Source of the DNA: Desulfuromonadales bacterium
Lineage (GTDB): Bacteria > Desulfobacterota > Desulfuromonadia > Desulfuromonadales > UBA2197
DNA: 54,050 nucleotides
Assembly: GCA_014859605.1 (NCBI GenBank)
Contig: JACUTW010000006.1
Location: 1-54,050, forward strand
Reading direction: 5' to 3'
Numbering within the stretch: the stretch's first letter is position 1; every line of letters starts with the position of its first letter. Below, one piece after another: positions 6,141 to 14,725 of this stretch. The notes under the pieces were generated by a model. The model ran no database searches and was not told where the DNA came from. It saw nothing but the letters and a program-made list of their open reading frames with translations. Both the position numbers and the translations under genes were made by a program.

Positions 6141-7514
6141 ATGGACAGTTCATTACTCAAGGAATTGCAGAAGATCGTCGGGACGGAGTATGCCCTCAGC
6201 GATCGGGAGTCGCTGGCGGTTTACGGTTACGACTCGACACCGGAGCTGGAGAGTTGCCCTGCTGCGGTCCTTCTGCCGGCGCACGGTGAGGAAGTTGCCA
6301 CGATCGTGAGCCGCTGCGCCGCCGCCGGCGTCAGTGTCACAGTGCGCGGCTCCGGTACCAACCTTTCCGGCGGGTCGATTTCCCACGATGGCGGTGTCGT
6401 TGTCCAGACCAGCCGGATGAACCGGATTATCGAGATCGACGAGGAGAACCTCACCGCCACCGTTGAGCCGGGAGTGATCACCAGTGCCCTGCATCGGCAG
6501 GTCGAGGCGCGCGGTCTCTTTTATCCGCCCGACCCCGGCAGCATGCATATCTCCACCATGGGCGGCAATGTCGCCGAAAACTCCGGCGGCCTGCGCGGGC
6601 TCAAGTACGGAGTCACTGCCGATTACGTCATGGGATTGGAGACGATCCTGGCGAACGGTGACCTCCTCCGCACCGGCGGCAAGGTGGTCAAGGATGTCGC
6701 CGGCTATAATCTCAACCCGCTCCTGGTCTCTTCGGAAGGGACCCTTGGGATCTTCACCGGCATTACCGTCAAGCTTATTCCCAAACCGCAGGCGAAGATC
6801 ACCATGCTTGCCCACTTTCCGGCGATGAGCGATGCCGCCCTGGCGGTCTCGGCAATTATCGCCGCCAAAGTCATCCCCGCGACCCTGGAATTTCTCGACA
6901 AGGTGACGATCAAGTGCGTCGAGGATTACGCCCATGTCGGCCTTCCCCTTGATGTCGATGCTGTCCTCCTCATCGAAGTCGACGGCCATCCGGTGGTGAT
7001 TGCCGAGGAAGCTGCCGCTGTCACTGAAATTTGCAAAAAGCACCGCTGTTCCTTCTTCCAGACTGCCAAGGATGACGGTGAAGCCCTCAAACTGGCGACC
7101 GCCCGGCGCACCGCCCTTTCGGCGCTGGCGCGACTGCGGCCGACGACGATTCTTGAGGATGCGACGGTGCCGCGCAGCTGTATTGCCGCCATGTTGCAGG
7201 TCATCCAGGAGGCAGCGAAGAAATACGACGTGACCATCGGCACCTTCGGCCATGCCGGCGACGGCAACCTTCATCCCACCTGCCTGACTGACGAGCGCGA
7301 CCCGGACGAAATCAAGCGGGCGCATCAGGCCTTTGAAGTCATCTTTGATGCCGCCATTGCCATGGGTGGGACGATTACCGGTGAGCACGGCGTTGGTCTG
7401 GCGAAGAAGAAGTATCTGCCGCGTCTGGTCGGGGAGTCAGGGGTGCGGGTGATGCGCGGCATCAAGCAGGCCTTTGATCCGCAGGGGATTCTTAATCCCG
7501 GGAAGGTCATTTGA
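6141..7514 (+). CDS. glcD: FAD-linked D-2-hydroxyacid dehydrogenase (GlcD / D-lactate dehydrogenase)
   Basis: This 457-aa flavoprotein oxidises D-lactate or glycolate and passes electrons to the Fe-S protein encoded next. The PCMH-type FAD domain carries VRGSGTNLSGGS and PPDPGSMHISTMGGNVAENS; the C-terminal FAD-oxidase domain carries TFGHAGDGNLHP and TGEHGVGLAKKKYL. The stop is one base before the glcF start. Next to a lactate permease and LdhGH, D-lactate is the more likely substrate, but the GlcD family also uses glycolate and sequence alone does not separate them. Confidence 0.9.
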   Translation: MDSSLLKELQKIVGTEYALSDRESLAVYGYDSTPELESCPAAVLLPAHGEEVATIVSRCAAAGVSVTVRGSGTNLSGGSISHDGGVVVQTSRMNRIIEIDEENLTATVEPGVITSALHRQVEARGLFYPPDPGSMHISTMGGNVAENSGGLRGLKYGVTADYVMGLETILANGDLLRTGGKVVKDVAGYNLNPLLVSSEGTLGIFTGITVKLIPKPQAKITMLAHFPAMSDAALAVSAIIAAKVIPATLEFLDKVTIKCVEDYAHVGLPLDVDAVLLIEVDGHPVVIAEEAAAVTEICKKHRCSFFQTAKDDGEALKLATARRTALSALARLRPTTILEDATVPRSCIAAMLQVIQEAAKKYDVTIGTFGHAGDGNLHPTCLTDERDPDEIKRAHQAFEVIFDAAIAMGGTITGEHGVGLAKKKYLPRLVGESGVRVMRGIKQAFDPQGILNPGKVI

Positions 7515-7515
7515 T

Positions 7516-8778
7516 ATGGATGAAGTTAAACTGATCAACTGCATGCGCTGCGGCATGTGTCTGCCGCACTGCCCGACCTATCGCGAGACCTTTCTGGAGA
7601 CCGCTTCACCGCGCGGGCGGGTGGCGCTGATTCGCAAAGTAACAGAAGGGGAGCTCGATCAATCGGAGCGACTCCTGGAATATCTCGCTCTCTGTCTCGA
7701 CTGTCAGGCCTGCGCCTCGGCCTGCCCCTGCGGCGTCAATGCCGGCGAACTGGTGGCGGAATTCAGCTGCGAAGGCAAAGCCGGGCAGGGGGGGCTGAAT
7801 TTCATGGAGGATCTTATCCTCCGCAAACTGGTGCCGCATCCCGACCGGCTTGAGACCTCGATGGCGCCGCTGCGTCTTTATCAGCGCACCGGCCTGCAAA
7901 AATTGGTGCGCCATCTCGGTATCCTCAAGATGTTCCCGAAGCCGCTGGCGCGGATGGAAGGTCTTCTCCCGGCACTCCCGGCCCGGCCGCTGCGCCAGGA
8001 GATTTCGGAGGTCACCGAAGCGATTGGCCCGGAGCGCGGCAGCATCGGCTTCTTCCTCGGCTGCGTCATGAGCCTGATCTTCTCCGATGCCAGTCGCGCC
8101 ACGATCCAGCTCCTCTCGGCCCTCGGTTACAAGGTCATTACTCCGAAAAATCAGGTCTGTTGCGGCGCCCCGAATATGCTCGGCGGCGATTTGGCCGGTC
8201 TGCAAGAAGCCGCCCGCACCAACGTCGAGATCTTCGCCGGCTATGAGGTCGATTTTATCGTCACCGATTGCGGCGGCTGCGGTGCGGAGTTGAAGAAGTA
8301 TGGTCATCATGGTGCAGGAGAGGCGGCGGCAGAATTCAGCGCCAGAGTGCGGGACATCTCAGAAGTTCTGGCTCTGCATGCCGACGAACTGGCTTTACTC
8401 CTCCAGCCGTTAGCGCTGAAAGTCACTTATCACGATCCCTGCCATATTGCCCATTGCCAGGGGATTCGCCGGGAACCGCGCCAGCTGCTCAAGCTTATTC
8501 CGGAACTGTCCTATCAGGAGCTGGAAGCAGCCGATGCCTGTTGTGGCAGTGCCGGGACTTACAATATCGCCAGGCCGGAGATGTCCGACCGCATCCTGCA
8601 GCGCAAACTCGATACGATTGCCTCCAGTGGCGCTGCAGTGCTGGTTACCAGCAATCCCGGCTGTCTCCTGCAGCTGAAGAAGGGGCTGGCGGAGCAGTTG
8701 CCCAACGTCAGGATTCTTCATCTCACCGAGCTACTTCTCCAATCACTCCGGGCGCCAGTGGCGTTGAAGCCTTCCTGA
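7516..8778 (+). CDS. glcF: Fe-S electron-transfer subunit of D-lactate/glycolate dehydrogenase (GlcF-like)
   Basis: This 420-aa protein accepts electrons from the GlcD partner. The N-terminus has two 4Fe-4S motifs (NCMRCGMCLPHCPTY near residues 9-22 and CLDCQACASACP near 59-70), followed by two CCG modules (VCCGAPNM and ADACCGSAGTYN, with HDPCHIAHCQ between). An upstream in-frame ATG at 7474 lies inside glcD; 7516 is chosen because it sits one base after the glcD stop and gives the canonical N-terminus. It is the last gene of the permease operon. Confidence 0.9.
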   Translation: MDEVKLINCMRCGMCLPHCPTYRETFLETASPRGRVALIRKVTEGELDQSERLLEYLALCLDCQACASACPCGVNAGELVAEFSCEGKAGQGGLNFMEDLILRKLVPHPDRLETSMAPLRLYQRTGLQKLVRHLGILKMFPKPLARMEGLLPALPARPLRQEISEVTEAIGPERGSIGFFLGCVMSLIFSDASRATIQLLSALGYKVITPKNQVCCGAPNMLGGDLAGLQEAARTNVEIFAGYEVDFIVTDCGGCGAELKKYGHHGAGEAAAEFSARVRDISEVLALHADELALLLQPLALKVTYHDPCHIAHCQGIRREPRQLLKLIPELSYQELEAADACCGSAGTYNIARPEMSDRILQRKLDTIASSGAAVLVTSNPGCLLQLKKGLAEQLPNVRILHLTELLLQSLRAPVALKPS

Positions 8779-8785
8779 TGAGACC

Positions 8786-8813
8786 TTGACACTTCTATTT
8801 TATTGATGATAAT
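8786..8813 (+). promoter_or_regulatory. Strong sigma70-like promoter in the glcF-ecf gap
   Basis: A perfect TTGACA (8786-8791) and GATAAT (8808-8813) are separated by 16 bases, starting eight bases after the glcF stop. The AT-rich sequence around it favours a real promoter. Its transcript would meet the terminator at 8887-8915. Confidence 0.5.
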
Positions 8814-8819
8814 TATATT

Positions 8820-8915
8820 TACTGAAAATAAAATTATTGTCTAATATCCTGATTTAAAACAGTAAAAATAAGCCTTGCCGATTGTTCCGCATTTGTTAAA
8901 ATGCGGTTTTCTTTT
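8820..8915 (+). ncRNA. Candidate small RNA or attenuated leader of the ecf-rnf operon
   Basis: The stretch runs from the expected start of the TTGACA/GATAAT promoter to the end of a strong intrinsic terminator, about 95 bases, and holds no credible ORF or ribosome site. It could be a free-standing sRNA or a leader that terminates early upstream of ecfAT-rnf. No known riboswitch core (for example an FMN element) was recognised. The call rests on promoter plus terminator geometry only. Confidence 0.35.
8887..8915 (+). terminator. Rho-independent terminator
   Basis: CCGCATTT (8887-8894) pairs perfectly with AAATGCGG (8899-8906) around a GTTA loop, and the stem is followed by TTTTCTTTT. Confidence 0.8.
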
Positions 8916-8930
8916 AACCTGGTCAAGAGC

Positions 8931-8959
8931 TTGTCCTCCGCCAGTCCACCGATTACAGT
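8931..8959 (+). promoter_or_regulatory. Possible promoter of the ecfAT-rnf operon
   Basis: TTGTCC (8931-8936) and TACAGT (8954-8959) are separated by 17 bases, placed after the terminator and 40 bases before the ecfAT start. Both hexamers are weaker than the upstream TTGACA/GATAAT pair. Confidence 0.3.
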
Positions 8960-8998
8960 TTCTTTTCTTTGCCTCCTCCCGGAACGGTCTTTCCTTCC

Positions 8999-10600
8999 AT
9001 GGAAATAATCGAAATGCAAGGAGTTGAGTTTGCGCATGCTCCGGGCAAGGCTGCCGGGGAAGCTGCGAAAGCTCTCGATAATATCTCCCTGCGGATGAAT
9101 GGGGGGGATTTTGTCGCCATCCTCGGCGGTAAGGGTTCGGGCAAATCGACTCTGGTGCGACTGCTCAACGCTCTGTATCTTCCGACGGCCGGGCGGGTGC
9201 GCATTCACGGGATCGACAGCTGTGATGCCAGCCGCCTTTGGGAGATCCGGCGATTAACCGGGATGGTCTTTGCGGATACGGCCAACCAGATTGTCGGCAC
9301 CACAGTTGAGGAGGATGTCGCCTTTGGTCCGGAAAATCTTGGTTTGCCCGCGGCGGCGATTCTGCATCGCGTGGAAAGCGCTCTTCGTGCCGTCGATCTG
9401 GCGGACTTTGCCGGGCGCGCTCCCCATACCCTGAGCGCTGAAGAGCAGCAGCGTCTGGCGCTGGCCGGAATTCTCGCCATGCAATCAGAGCTGATCATTC
9501 TCGATGAAGCGACAAGCCGGCTCGATCCGGCCGGGCGGTTGGCGATCATGCGTTTGCTGCGCCGCCTTAACCGGGAGTTGGGGCTGACCATTCTGCACAT
9601 TACCCGTCACCGGGACGAAGCTTTTCTGGCAGATCGGGTCCTGGTTCTGGAAGCGGGGAAGATCGTTCTTGATGGGACACCTGGGGAAGTCTTCGCTGAT
9701 GCTGCGCGTCTTGCGGCGCTTGGCCTCGCAGAGCCGCTGTCGCCCTATCCCCTGAAAGAGGATGGCGCTGCTATCGATCGTCAAAAGGCCTGGAGCTTTC
9801 CGCTGGTCATGATGGGGACCTATTCCTCGGGGGACTCGCTCCTGCACCGGACCGATGCGCGCAGCAAGATCCTCCTGACGCTCCTCTTTATGGTAACCCT
9901 GTATGGAGTGGAGAGCTATCCGGCTTTCCTCCTGCTTGGCGCCTTCATACTGCTGACGACATTGGCGATCGGGCGTTCGCTCAGCGATTCCTGGCGCGGT
10001 CTGCGGCCGATCTTGTGGTTGGCGGCCTGTGCCGCTTTTTTCAACATTTTCTTTGTGTCGGGGGCACCGCTCGCGACTTCCGGGATCTTGAGTTATCTTT
10101 CGTATGAAGGGTTGCACCGCTCGGCGAAAATGATCTTGCGCTTGATTCTGCTGGTGAGCAGTGCCACGCTGCTGACGGCAACGACGTCGCCACTTGCCCT
10201 CACTGCCGGGTTGGAGAGTCTTTTGCAACCGTTGAAACGCGTCAGGGTGCCGATCCAGCAGTTAGCCATGCTGTTGGCCCTGTCCTTGCGTTTTATTCCG
10301 GTGATCGTCGAAGAAGCGGCAAAGAGTCTCCAGGCCCGGGCCGCCCGCTCCCCGGCCTTTCATACCGGCGGATTACGGCAAAGAGTGCAAGGTTGTATCC
10401 CCTTGCTCTTTCCTCTCTTTGTGGCAATTTTTCGTCGCGGCGAGGCCCTGGCAACGGCGATGGAGGCACGCTGTTACCGGGGCGATCTGGAGCGGACGCG
10501 GATGCGCCCGTTGCAATTTTCCTCAGCGGATCTGTTCAGCAGTGCGGTACTGCTGGTTTTGTTAACCCTGCTCTTTTTTGTTGAAGTTAAAGCTGTCTAG
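8999..10600 (+). CDS. ECF-type transporter: ATPase (EcfA/CbiO) fused to T component (EcfT/CbiQ)
   Basis: This 533-aa protein joins the ATPase and transmembrane coupling part of an energy-coupling-factor transporter. Residues 1-250 are an ABC ATPase: Walker A GGKGSGKST (43-51), Q97, Walker B LIILDE (165-170) and a D-loop SRLD. Residues about 280-533 are a CbiQ-like membrane domain with coupling arginines (ARAARS and CYRG). Oddities: the signature is LSAEEQ instead of LSGGQ, and the switch histidine appears replaced (ITRHRDEA). No ribosome site is obvious; the frame extends back to a TTG at 8969 and another ATG lies at 9014, so the start is uncertain. It heads the rnf cluster; the Gx protein at its far end is the candidate substrate-binding partner. 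Confidence 0.85.
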   Translation: MEIIEMQGVEFAHAPGKAAGEAAKALDNISLRMNGGDFVAILGGKGSGKSTLVRLLNALYLPTAGRVRIHGIDSCDASRLWEIRRLTGMVFADTANQIVGTTVEEDVAFGPENLGLPAAAILHRVESALRAVDLADFAGRAPHTLSAEEQQRLALAGILAMQSELIILDEATSRLDPAGRLAIMRLLRRLNRELGLTILHITRHRDEAFLADRVLVLEAGKIVLDGTPGEVFADAARLAALGLAEPLSPYPLKEDGAAIDRQKAWSFPLVMMGTYSSGDSLLHRTDARSKILLTLLFMVTLYGVESYPAFLLLGAFILLTTLAIGRSLSDSWRGLRPILWLAACAAFFNIFFVSGAPLATSGILSYLSYEGLHRSAKMILRLILLVSSATLLTATTSPLALTAGLESLLQPLKRVRVPIQQLAMLLALSLRFIPVIVEEAAKSLQARAARSPAFHTGGLRQRVQGCIPLLFPLFVAIFRRGEALATAMEARCYRGDLERTRMRPLQFSSADLFSSAVLLVLLTLLFFVEVKAV

Positions 10601-10628
10601 AAATGACCTTCTCCCGGAGTCAATAGAG

Positions 10629-11948
10629 ATGAAGAGAGCCACTTTTAAAGGCGGGATCCACCTGGACGGGCACAAGGAGCTGACCAGTAATCTGCCGACG
10701 GTTGTCGCCCCGGTCCCGGATCGGGTCTATATCCCCCTCTCACAACATATCGGCGCGCCCTGTGTCCCTTTGGTTGTTGCCGGTGACGAGGTCAAAAAGG
10801 GGCAGAAGATTGGCATGGCCAAAGCCTTTGTTTCCGCCCCCATCCATGCCAGTGTCAGCGGTAAAGTTATCGGCATCGAAGTCATGGAGCACCCCGGCGG
10901 CAGTTTTGTCCCCTGCATCATCATTGAGAACGATCATCAGGAAACATGGGCGGAAACAGTGCAGCCGGCCGCGGATCCGGCAGCCTTGACCCCGGAAGAG
11001 CTGTGCGCAATTCTTCTTGAAGCCGGTATCGTCGGCCAGGGGGGGGCGACCTTCCCGACCCACGTCAAGTATGCCCCGGTCGAAGGGAAGAAGATCGACA
11101 CGGTGATCCTCAACGGCGTCGAATGCGAGCCTTACCTGACCGCGGACCACCGTCTGATGCTGGAAAGAGCCGAGCGAATCGTTGCCGGGCTCGGTTATAT
11201 GCTCCGCAGTATTAGTTGCACGCAAGGTGTCATCGCCATCGAAGAGAACAAGATGGATGCGGTTGCGGTGATGAAGAAGGCGGTTGCCGGCCAGCCGAAC
11301 CTCCGGGTTGTCGTCCTCAAGGATAAGTATCCGCAAGGCTCGGAGAAGCAGCTCATTTACGCCTGCACCGGCAAAGAGCTCCCGGTCGGTGAGCTGCCCT
11401 TGTCGGTTGGGGTGATTGTCAATAATGTCGGGACCGCCGCGGCTTTCGCCGATGCGGTTGAGTTGGGAATCCCTCTGATCGAACGTTACGTTACCGTCAG
11501 CGGTCCCGGGATCTGTCATCCTGCCAACTATCTGGTGCGCATCGGTACCCTTTTTAGTGAATTGATCAAAGCGAGTGGCGGTTGTTGCGGCGAAGTCGAG
11601 AAGATCATTGCCGGCGGCCCGATGATGGGGAATACGGTCTTTTCCGATGAGCTCCCGGTGGTCAAAGGGACCTCCGGCATTGTCCTCCTCCATAAAGAGC
11701 CGCATCGCGCCCAGAAAGAATATCCCTGCGTACGCTGCGCCAAATGTATCGACGCCTGCCCTGCTTTTCTCGAACCGACCTCTCTGGCGCGCCTGGCCAA
11801 GCGCAGTGCCTGGGAAGAAGCTGAAAAGTCCGATGTCATGAGCTGTATTGAGTGCAGCTCCTGTGTTTATGCCTGCCCCGCCCAGATTCCGTTGATTCAG
11901 TATATCCGCCGGGCCAAGCAGGCGATTCTCGCTGCCAAGGCGCGTTAA
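10629..11948 (+). CDS. rnfC: Rnf complex subunit RnfC (NADH-binding, Fe-S)
   Basis: This 439-aa subunit is the cytoplasmic NAD(H)-docking part of the ferredoxin:NAD+ oxidoreductase. It has the NuoF-like nucleotide/FMN region (GQGGATFPTHVKY near residues 136-148, NGVECEPYLTADHRLMLE) and two C-terminal 4Fe-4S motifs (C367/C370/C373/C377 and C406/C409/C412/C416). The ATG at 10629 with GGAG nine bases ahead is preferred over the longer frame from 10578, which would overlap ecfAT. It is the first gene of the canonical rnfCDGEAB order. Confidence 0.95.
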   Translation: MKRATFKGGIHLDGHKELTSNLPTVVAPVPDRVYIPLSQHIGAPCVPLVVAGDEVKKGQKIGMAKAFVSAPIHASVSGKVIGIEVMEHPGGSFVPCIIIENDHQETWAETVQPAADPAALTPEELCAILLEAGIVGQGGATFPTHVKYAPVEGKKIDTVILNGVECEPYLTADHRLMLERAERIVAGLGYMLRSISCTQGVIAIEENKMDAVAVMKKAVAGQPNLRVVVLKDKYPQGSEKQLIYACTGKELPVGELPLSVGVIVNNVGTAAAFADAVELGIPLIERYVTVSGPGICHPANYLVRIGTLFSELIKASGGCCGEVEKIIAGGPMMGNTVFSDELPVVKGTSGIVLLHKEPHRAQKEYPCVRCAKCIDACPAFLEPTSLARLAKRSAWEEAEKSDVMSCIECSSCVYACPAQIPLIQYIRRAKQAILAAKAR

Positions 11949-11962
11949 GGGAAGGAAGCCGG

Positions 11963-12922
11963 ATGATTCCGCAGAAAGACCTCATCGTTGTCACCTCCGC
12001 ACCGCATCTGCACAGTCCGGATAACGTCCCGACTGCCATGCGCGATGTCCTCATCGCCCTGACGCCGGCGCTGCTGGCCGCCCTCTACTTCTTTCGATTG
12101 CCGGCCTTGCTGGTAATTCTGGTCTGCGTGATCAGTGCTTATGCGGCCGAGATCGTCTGTCTGAAGATCATGAAGCGGGAATCGCCGACCCGGGAGAGCA
12201 GCGCCATTATCACCGGCCTCCTCCTCGCCTTCTGTCTGCCGCCGTCCTTACCGCTGTGGATGGCAGTCCTCGGCACCCTCTTCGCCATTGTTGTTGCCAA
12301 GCATCTCTTTGGCGGCCTCGGTCAGAACATCTTCAATCCTGCCCTGATCGGCCGGGCTTTCCTCCTCGCGTCATTTCCGGTGGCGATGACCAACTGGACC
12401 AACCCCCTTGACGGCCTCACCACCGCGTCCCCCCTCGGAATCATGAAAGAGGCGGGCGGGGAGGTCCTCCCCCCCCTCGGAGAGATCTTTCTCGGCTCGG
12501 TGAGCGGCAGTATCGGCGAGACCAGTGCTCTGGCTCTGCTCCTTGGCGGTGCCTATCTCCTGTACCGCCGGCAGATCGACTGGCGCATCCCCGGCACCTT
12601 CCTCGGCACCGTCTTTCTCCTCACGGCCGTTATCGGCGGGATCAAAGGCGAGGGATTGTGGTATCCCGTTTATCACCTGTGTGCCGGCGGCCTCCTCCTC
12701 GGCGCCTTTTTCATGGCGACCGACTGGGTCACCTCACCGGTGACCAAGCTGGGTCGCATCCTCTTCGGTATCGGCTGCGGTCTTTTGGTCGTGCTGATCC
12801 GTACCAAGGGTGGCTATCCGGAAGGGGTGGCCTACTCGATCCTGTTGATGAACGTCGTCACCCCGTTGCTCGATCGCTACACCAAGGCGCGGGTCTTCGG
12901 GAGGGTGAAGAGCCATGCGTGA
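11963..12922 (+). CDS. rnfD: Rnf complex membrane subunit RnfD
   Basis: This 319-aa integral membrane subunit carries covalent FMN in studied Rnf/Nqr systems. The flavin-attachment region reads DGLTTASPLG, so the acceptor position is Ser156, where the usual motif ends in Thr (S/T-x-A-T). About nine hydrophobic helices are visible. The ATG at 11963 follows GGGAAGGAAG; an upstream in-frame start at 11852 would lie inside rnfC. Its 3' end overlaps rnfG by eight bases. Flavinylation at Ser would be unusual but is chemically plausible for ApbE. Confidence 0.94.
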   Translation: MIPQKDLIVVTSAPHLHSPDNVPTAMRDVLIALTPALLAALYFFRLPALLVILVCVISAYAAEIVCLKIMKRESPTRESSAIITGLLLAFCLPPSLPLWMAVLGTLFAIVVAKHLFGGLGQNIFNPALIGRAFLLASFPVAMTNWTNPLDGLTTASPLGIMKEAGGEVLPPLGEIFLGSVSGSIGETSALALLLGGAYLLYRRQIDWRIPGTFLGTVFLLTAVIGGIKGEGLWYPVYHLCAGGLLLGAFFMATDWVTSPVTKLGRILFGIGCGLLVVLIRTKGGYPEGVAYSILLMNVVTPLLDRYTKARVFGRVKSHA

Positions 12923-13496
12923 TATTTTAAAGCTCGGTCTTTTTCTGCTACTGGTCGCTGGTGTCGCCGGTGCCGGCCTCAGTTATGTCAACAGCCTCGC
13001 CAGTCCGCTCATTGCCCAGCAGATTTTGCAGAACAAGCTTGACAGTTTCAAGGAAGTTTATCCCCAGTCCGACCGGGTTGTCGACGAAACCGCCACCTAT
13101 CTCACCTCTCCCTACGATCCGGTAATCAAAGAGGTGAATGTCGCTTATCGCGGCGAGGAGCTTGTCGGTGTCATTTATGCGGTCGAGACCAAGGGCTACA
13201 GCGGGCCGATCGCGCTTCTTGCCGGTTTTGATATCGCGACAGCCAGAATCACCACGATCAAGGTCCTCAGCCAGCGGGAAACGCCGGGACTTGGCGCCAA
13301 AGCGACCGAGAACAAATTTTATGATCGTTACAAGGATAAAGAGATCGCTCTTGCCCTGGAAGTGACCAAGACCCCGCCGCTCAAGGAGAATCAGGTGCAG
13401 GCGATTACCGCCTCGACCATCACCACCAAGGCGGTGACCAAGGGGGTCAATGCTGCCCGCGAACACTTTATTGCCCACTTCGCCGCGGCGAAATAG
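12915..13496 (+). CDS. rnfG: Rnf complex subunit RnfG (covalent FMN)
   Basis: This 193-aa subunit has one N-terminal membrane anchor (residues 5-25) and an extracytoplasmic FMN-binding domain. The conserved block is ETPGLGAK (122-129) and VQAITASTITTKAV (161-174). Thr168 takes the place of the flavin-accepting threonine of the SGAT motif, here written TAST, with Gln in place of the usual preceding Asp. It overlaps rnfD by eight bases. The apbE gene four genes downstream would attach the flavin. Confidence 0.94.
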   Translation: MRDILKLGLFLLLVAGVAGAGLSYVNSLASPLIAQQILQNKLDSFKEVYPQSDRVVDETATYLTSPYDPVIKEVNVAYRGEELVGVIYAVETKGYSGPIALLAGFDIATARITTIKVLSQRETPGLGAKATENKFYDRYKDKEIALALEVTKTPPLKENQVQAITASTITTKAVTKGVNAAREHFIAHFAAAK

Positions 13497-13527
13497 CCAT
13501 GAAAAATTTGTCGTGGAGGTCTAACGC

Positions 13528-14118
13528 ATGAATTTGAAGAATGAATTTACCAAGGGCATTGTTCGCGAGAATCCCCTTTTCCGCCTGCTGCTCGGCATGT
13601 GTCCGGCCCTGGCTGTGACCACCTCAGTCAATAACGGTCTGGGCATGGGGGTGGCTGTGACCGGCGTCCTGTTGGCTTCCAATATTGTCGTTTCGTCAAT
13701 GCGCAAGATTATCCCCCCCGGAGTCAGGATTCCGGCTTTCATTGTTATTATCGCCACCTTCGTCACCATCACCGACATGCTGATGCATGCCTTTACCCCG
13801 GCGCTTTACACCTCCCTGGGGATCTTCATCCCGCTGATCGTCGTCAACTGTATCATCCTTGGCCGGGCGGAATCCTTTGCCAGTCGCAACACCCTGCTCC
13901 CTTCCGTCATCGATGCCCTTGGCATGGGGATCGGATTCACTCTGGCGCTGGTCGTGGTCAGTGCGGTGCGGGAAGTCCTCGGTGCCGGAACCTTTTTCGG
14001 CCTGCAGCTTTTGCCGGAGAATATTCCTGCTCTGATCATGATTCTCCCGCCGGGCGGATTTATTGCCCTTGGCTGTCTCTTGGGTCTGATGAACAAGTTT
14101 CAGAAAAAAACTGCGTAG
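13528..14118 (+). CDS. rnfE: Rnf complex membrane subunit RnfE
   Basis: This 196-aa polytopic protein forms, with RnfA, the membrane pair carrying a central Fe-S centre. The opening NEFTKGIVRENPLFRLLLG and LGMCPALAVTTSVNNGLGMG match the family, as does IPLIVVNCIILGRAESFAS, which carries the second cysteine. Six hydrophobic segments are visible. A GGAGG site lies ahead of the ATG at 13528. Confidence 0.95.
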   Translation: MNLKNEFTKGIVRENPLFRLLLGMCPALAVTTSVNNGLGMGVAVTGVLLASNIVVSSMRKIIPPGVRIPAFIVIIATFVTITDMLMHAFTPALYTSLGIFIPLIVVNCIILGRAESFASRNTLLPSVIDALGMGIGFTLALVVVSAVREVLGAGTFFGLQLLPENIPALIMILPPGGFIALGCLLGLMNKFQKKTA

Positions 14119-14136
14119 GGAAGGGGAATCAGACAG

Positions 14137-14712
14137 ATGCAAGAATATGTCATCATCATTATCAGTGCGGTTTTGGTCAACAACATCGTCCTGTCCCAGT
14201 TTCTCGGGATCTGCCCCTTTCTCGGTGTCTCGAAAAAACTCAGCGCCTCGCTGGGGATGAGCGGGGCGGTCTCCTTCGTCCTGATTATCGCCAGCTTTAT
14301 CACTTGGGTGCTCCAGACCTACCTGCTGACTCCGCTCAATATCACTTATTTACAGACGATTGCCTTTATTCTCGTCATCGCTTCGCTGGTACAGTTTGTC
14401 GAAATTGTCATCAAAAAGTTCAGCCCCCCCATGTACAAAGCGTTGGGGATCTTTCTGCCGCTGATCACCACTAACTGTGCGGTCCTCGGGGTGGCGATTA
14501 TCAATATTCAGAACGAATATTCCCTCGGCAAGGTCATGGTGCACAGCCTCAGTCATGCGGCCGGCTTCACCATTGCCCTCCTCCTCATGTCGGGGATTCG
14601 TGAGCGGCTCGAGGATGCCGATATCCCCGAGAGCATGCGGGGGACCCCGATCGCCCTCATCGTCGCGGCATTAATGTCCATCTCATTTCTCGGTTTTTCC
14701 GGTTTGACCTAG
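14137..14712 (+). CDS. rnfA: Rnf complex membrane subunit RnfA
   Basis: This 191-aa polytopic protein is paired with RnfE in inverted topology. NNIVLSQFLGICPFLGVSK holds one conserved cysteine and FLPLITTNCAVLGVAI the other; these bind the intramembrane Fe-S cluster in studied homologues. Six hydrophobic segments are visible. The start at 14137 follows a purine-rich GGGAAGGGGAA. Gaps of 18 bases to rnfE and 13 to rnfB indicate one transcript. Confidence 0.95.
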   Translation: MQEYVIIIISAVLVNNIVLSQFLGICPFLGVSKKLSASLGMSGAVSFVLIIASFITWVLQTYLLTPLNITYLQTIAFILVIASLVQFVEIVIKKFSPPMYKALGIFLPLITTNCAVLGVAIINIQNEYSLGKVMVHSLSHAAGFTIALLLMSGIRERLEDADIPESMRGTPIALIVAALMSISFLGFSGLT

Positions 14713-14725
14713 TGGAGGCGTATTG

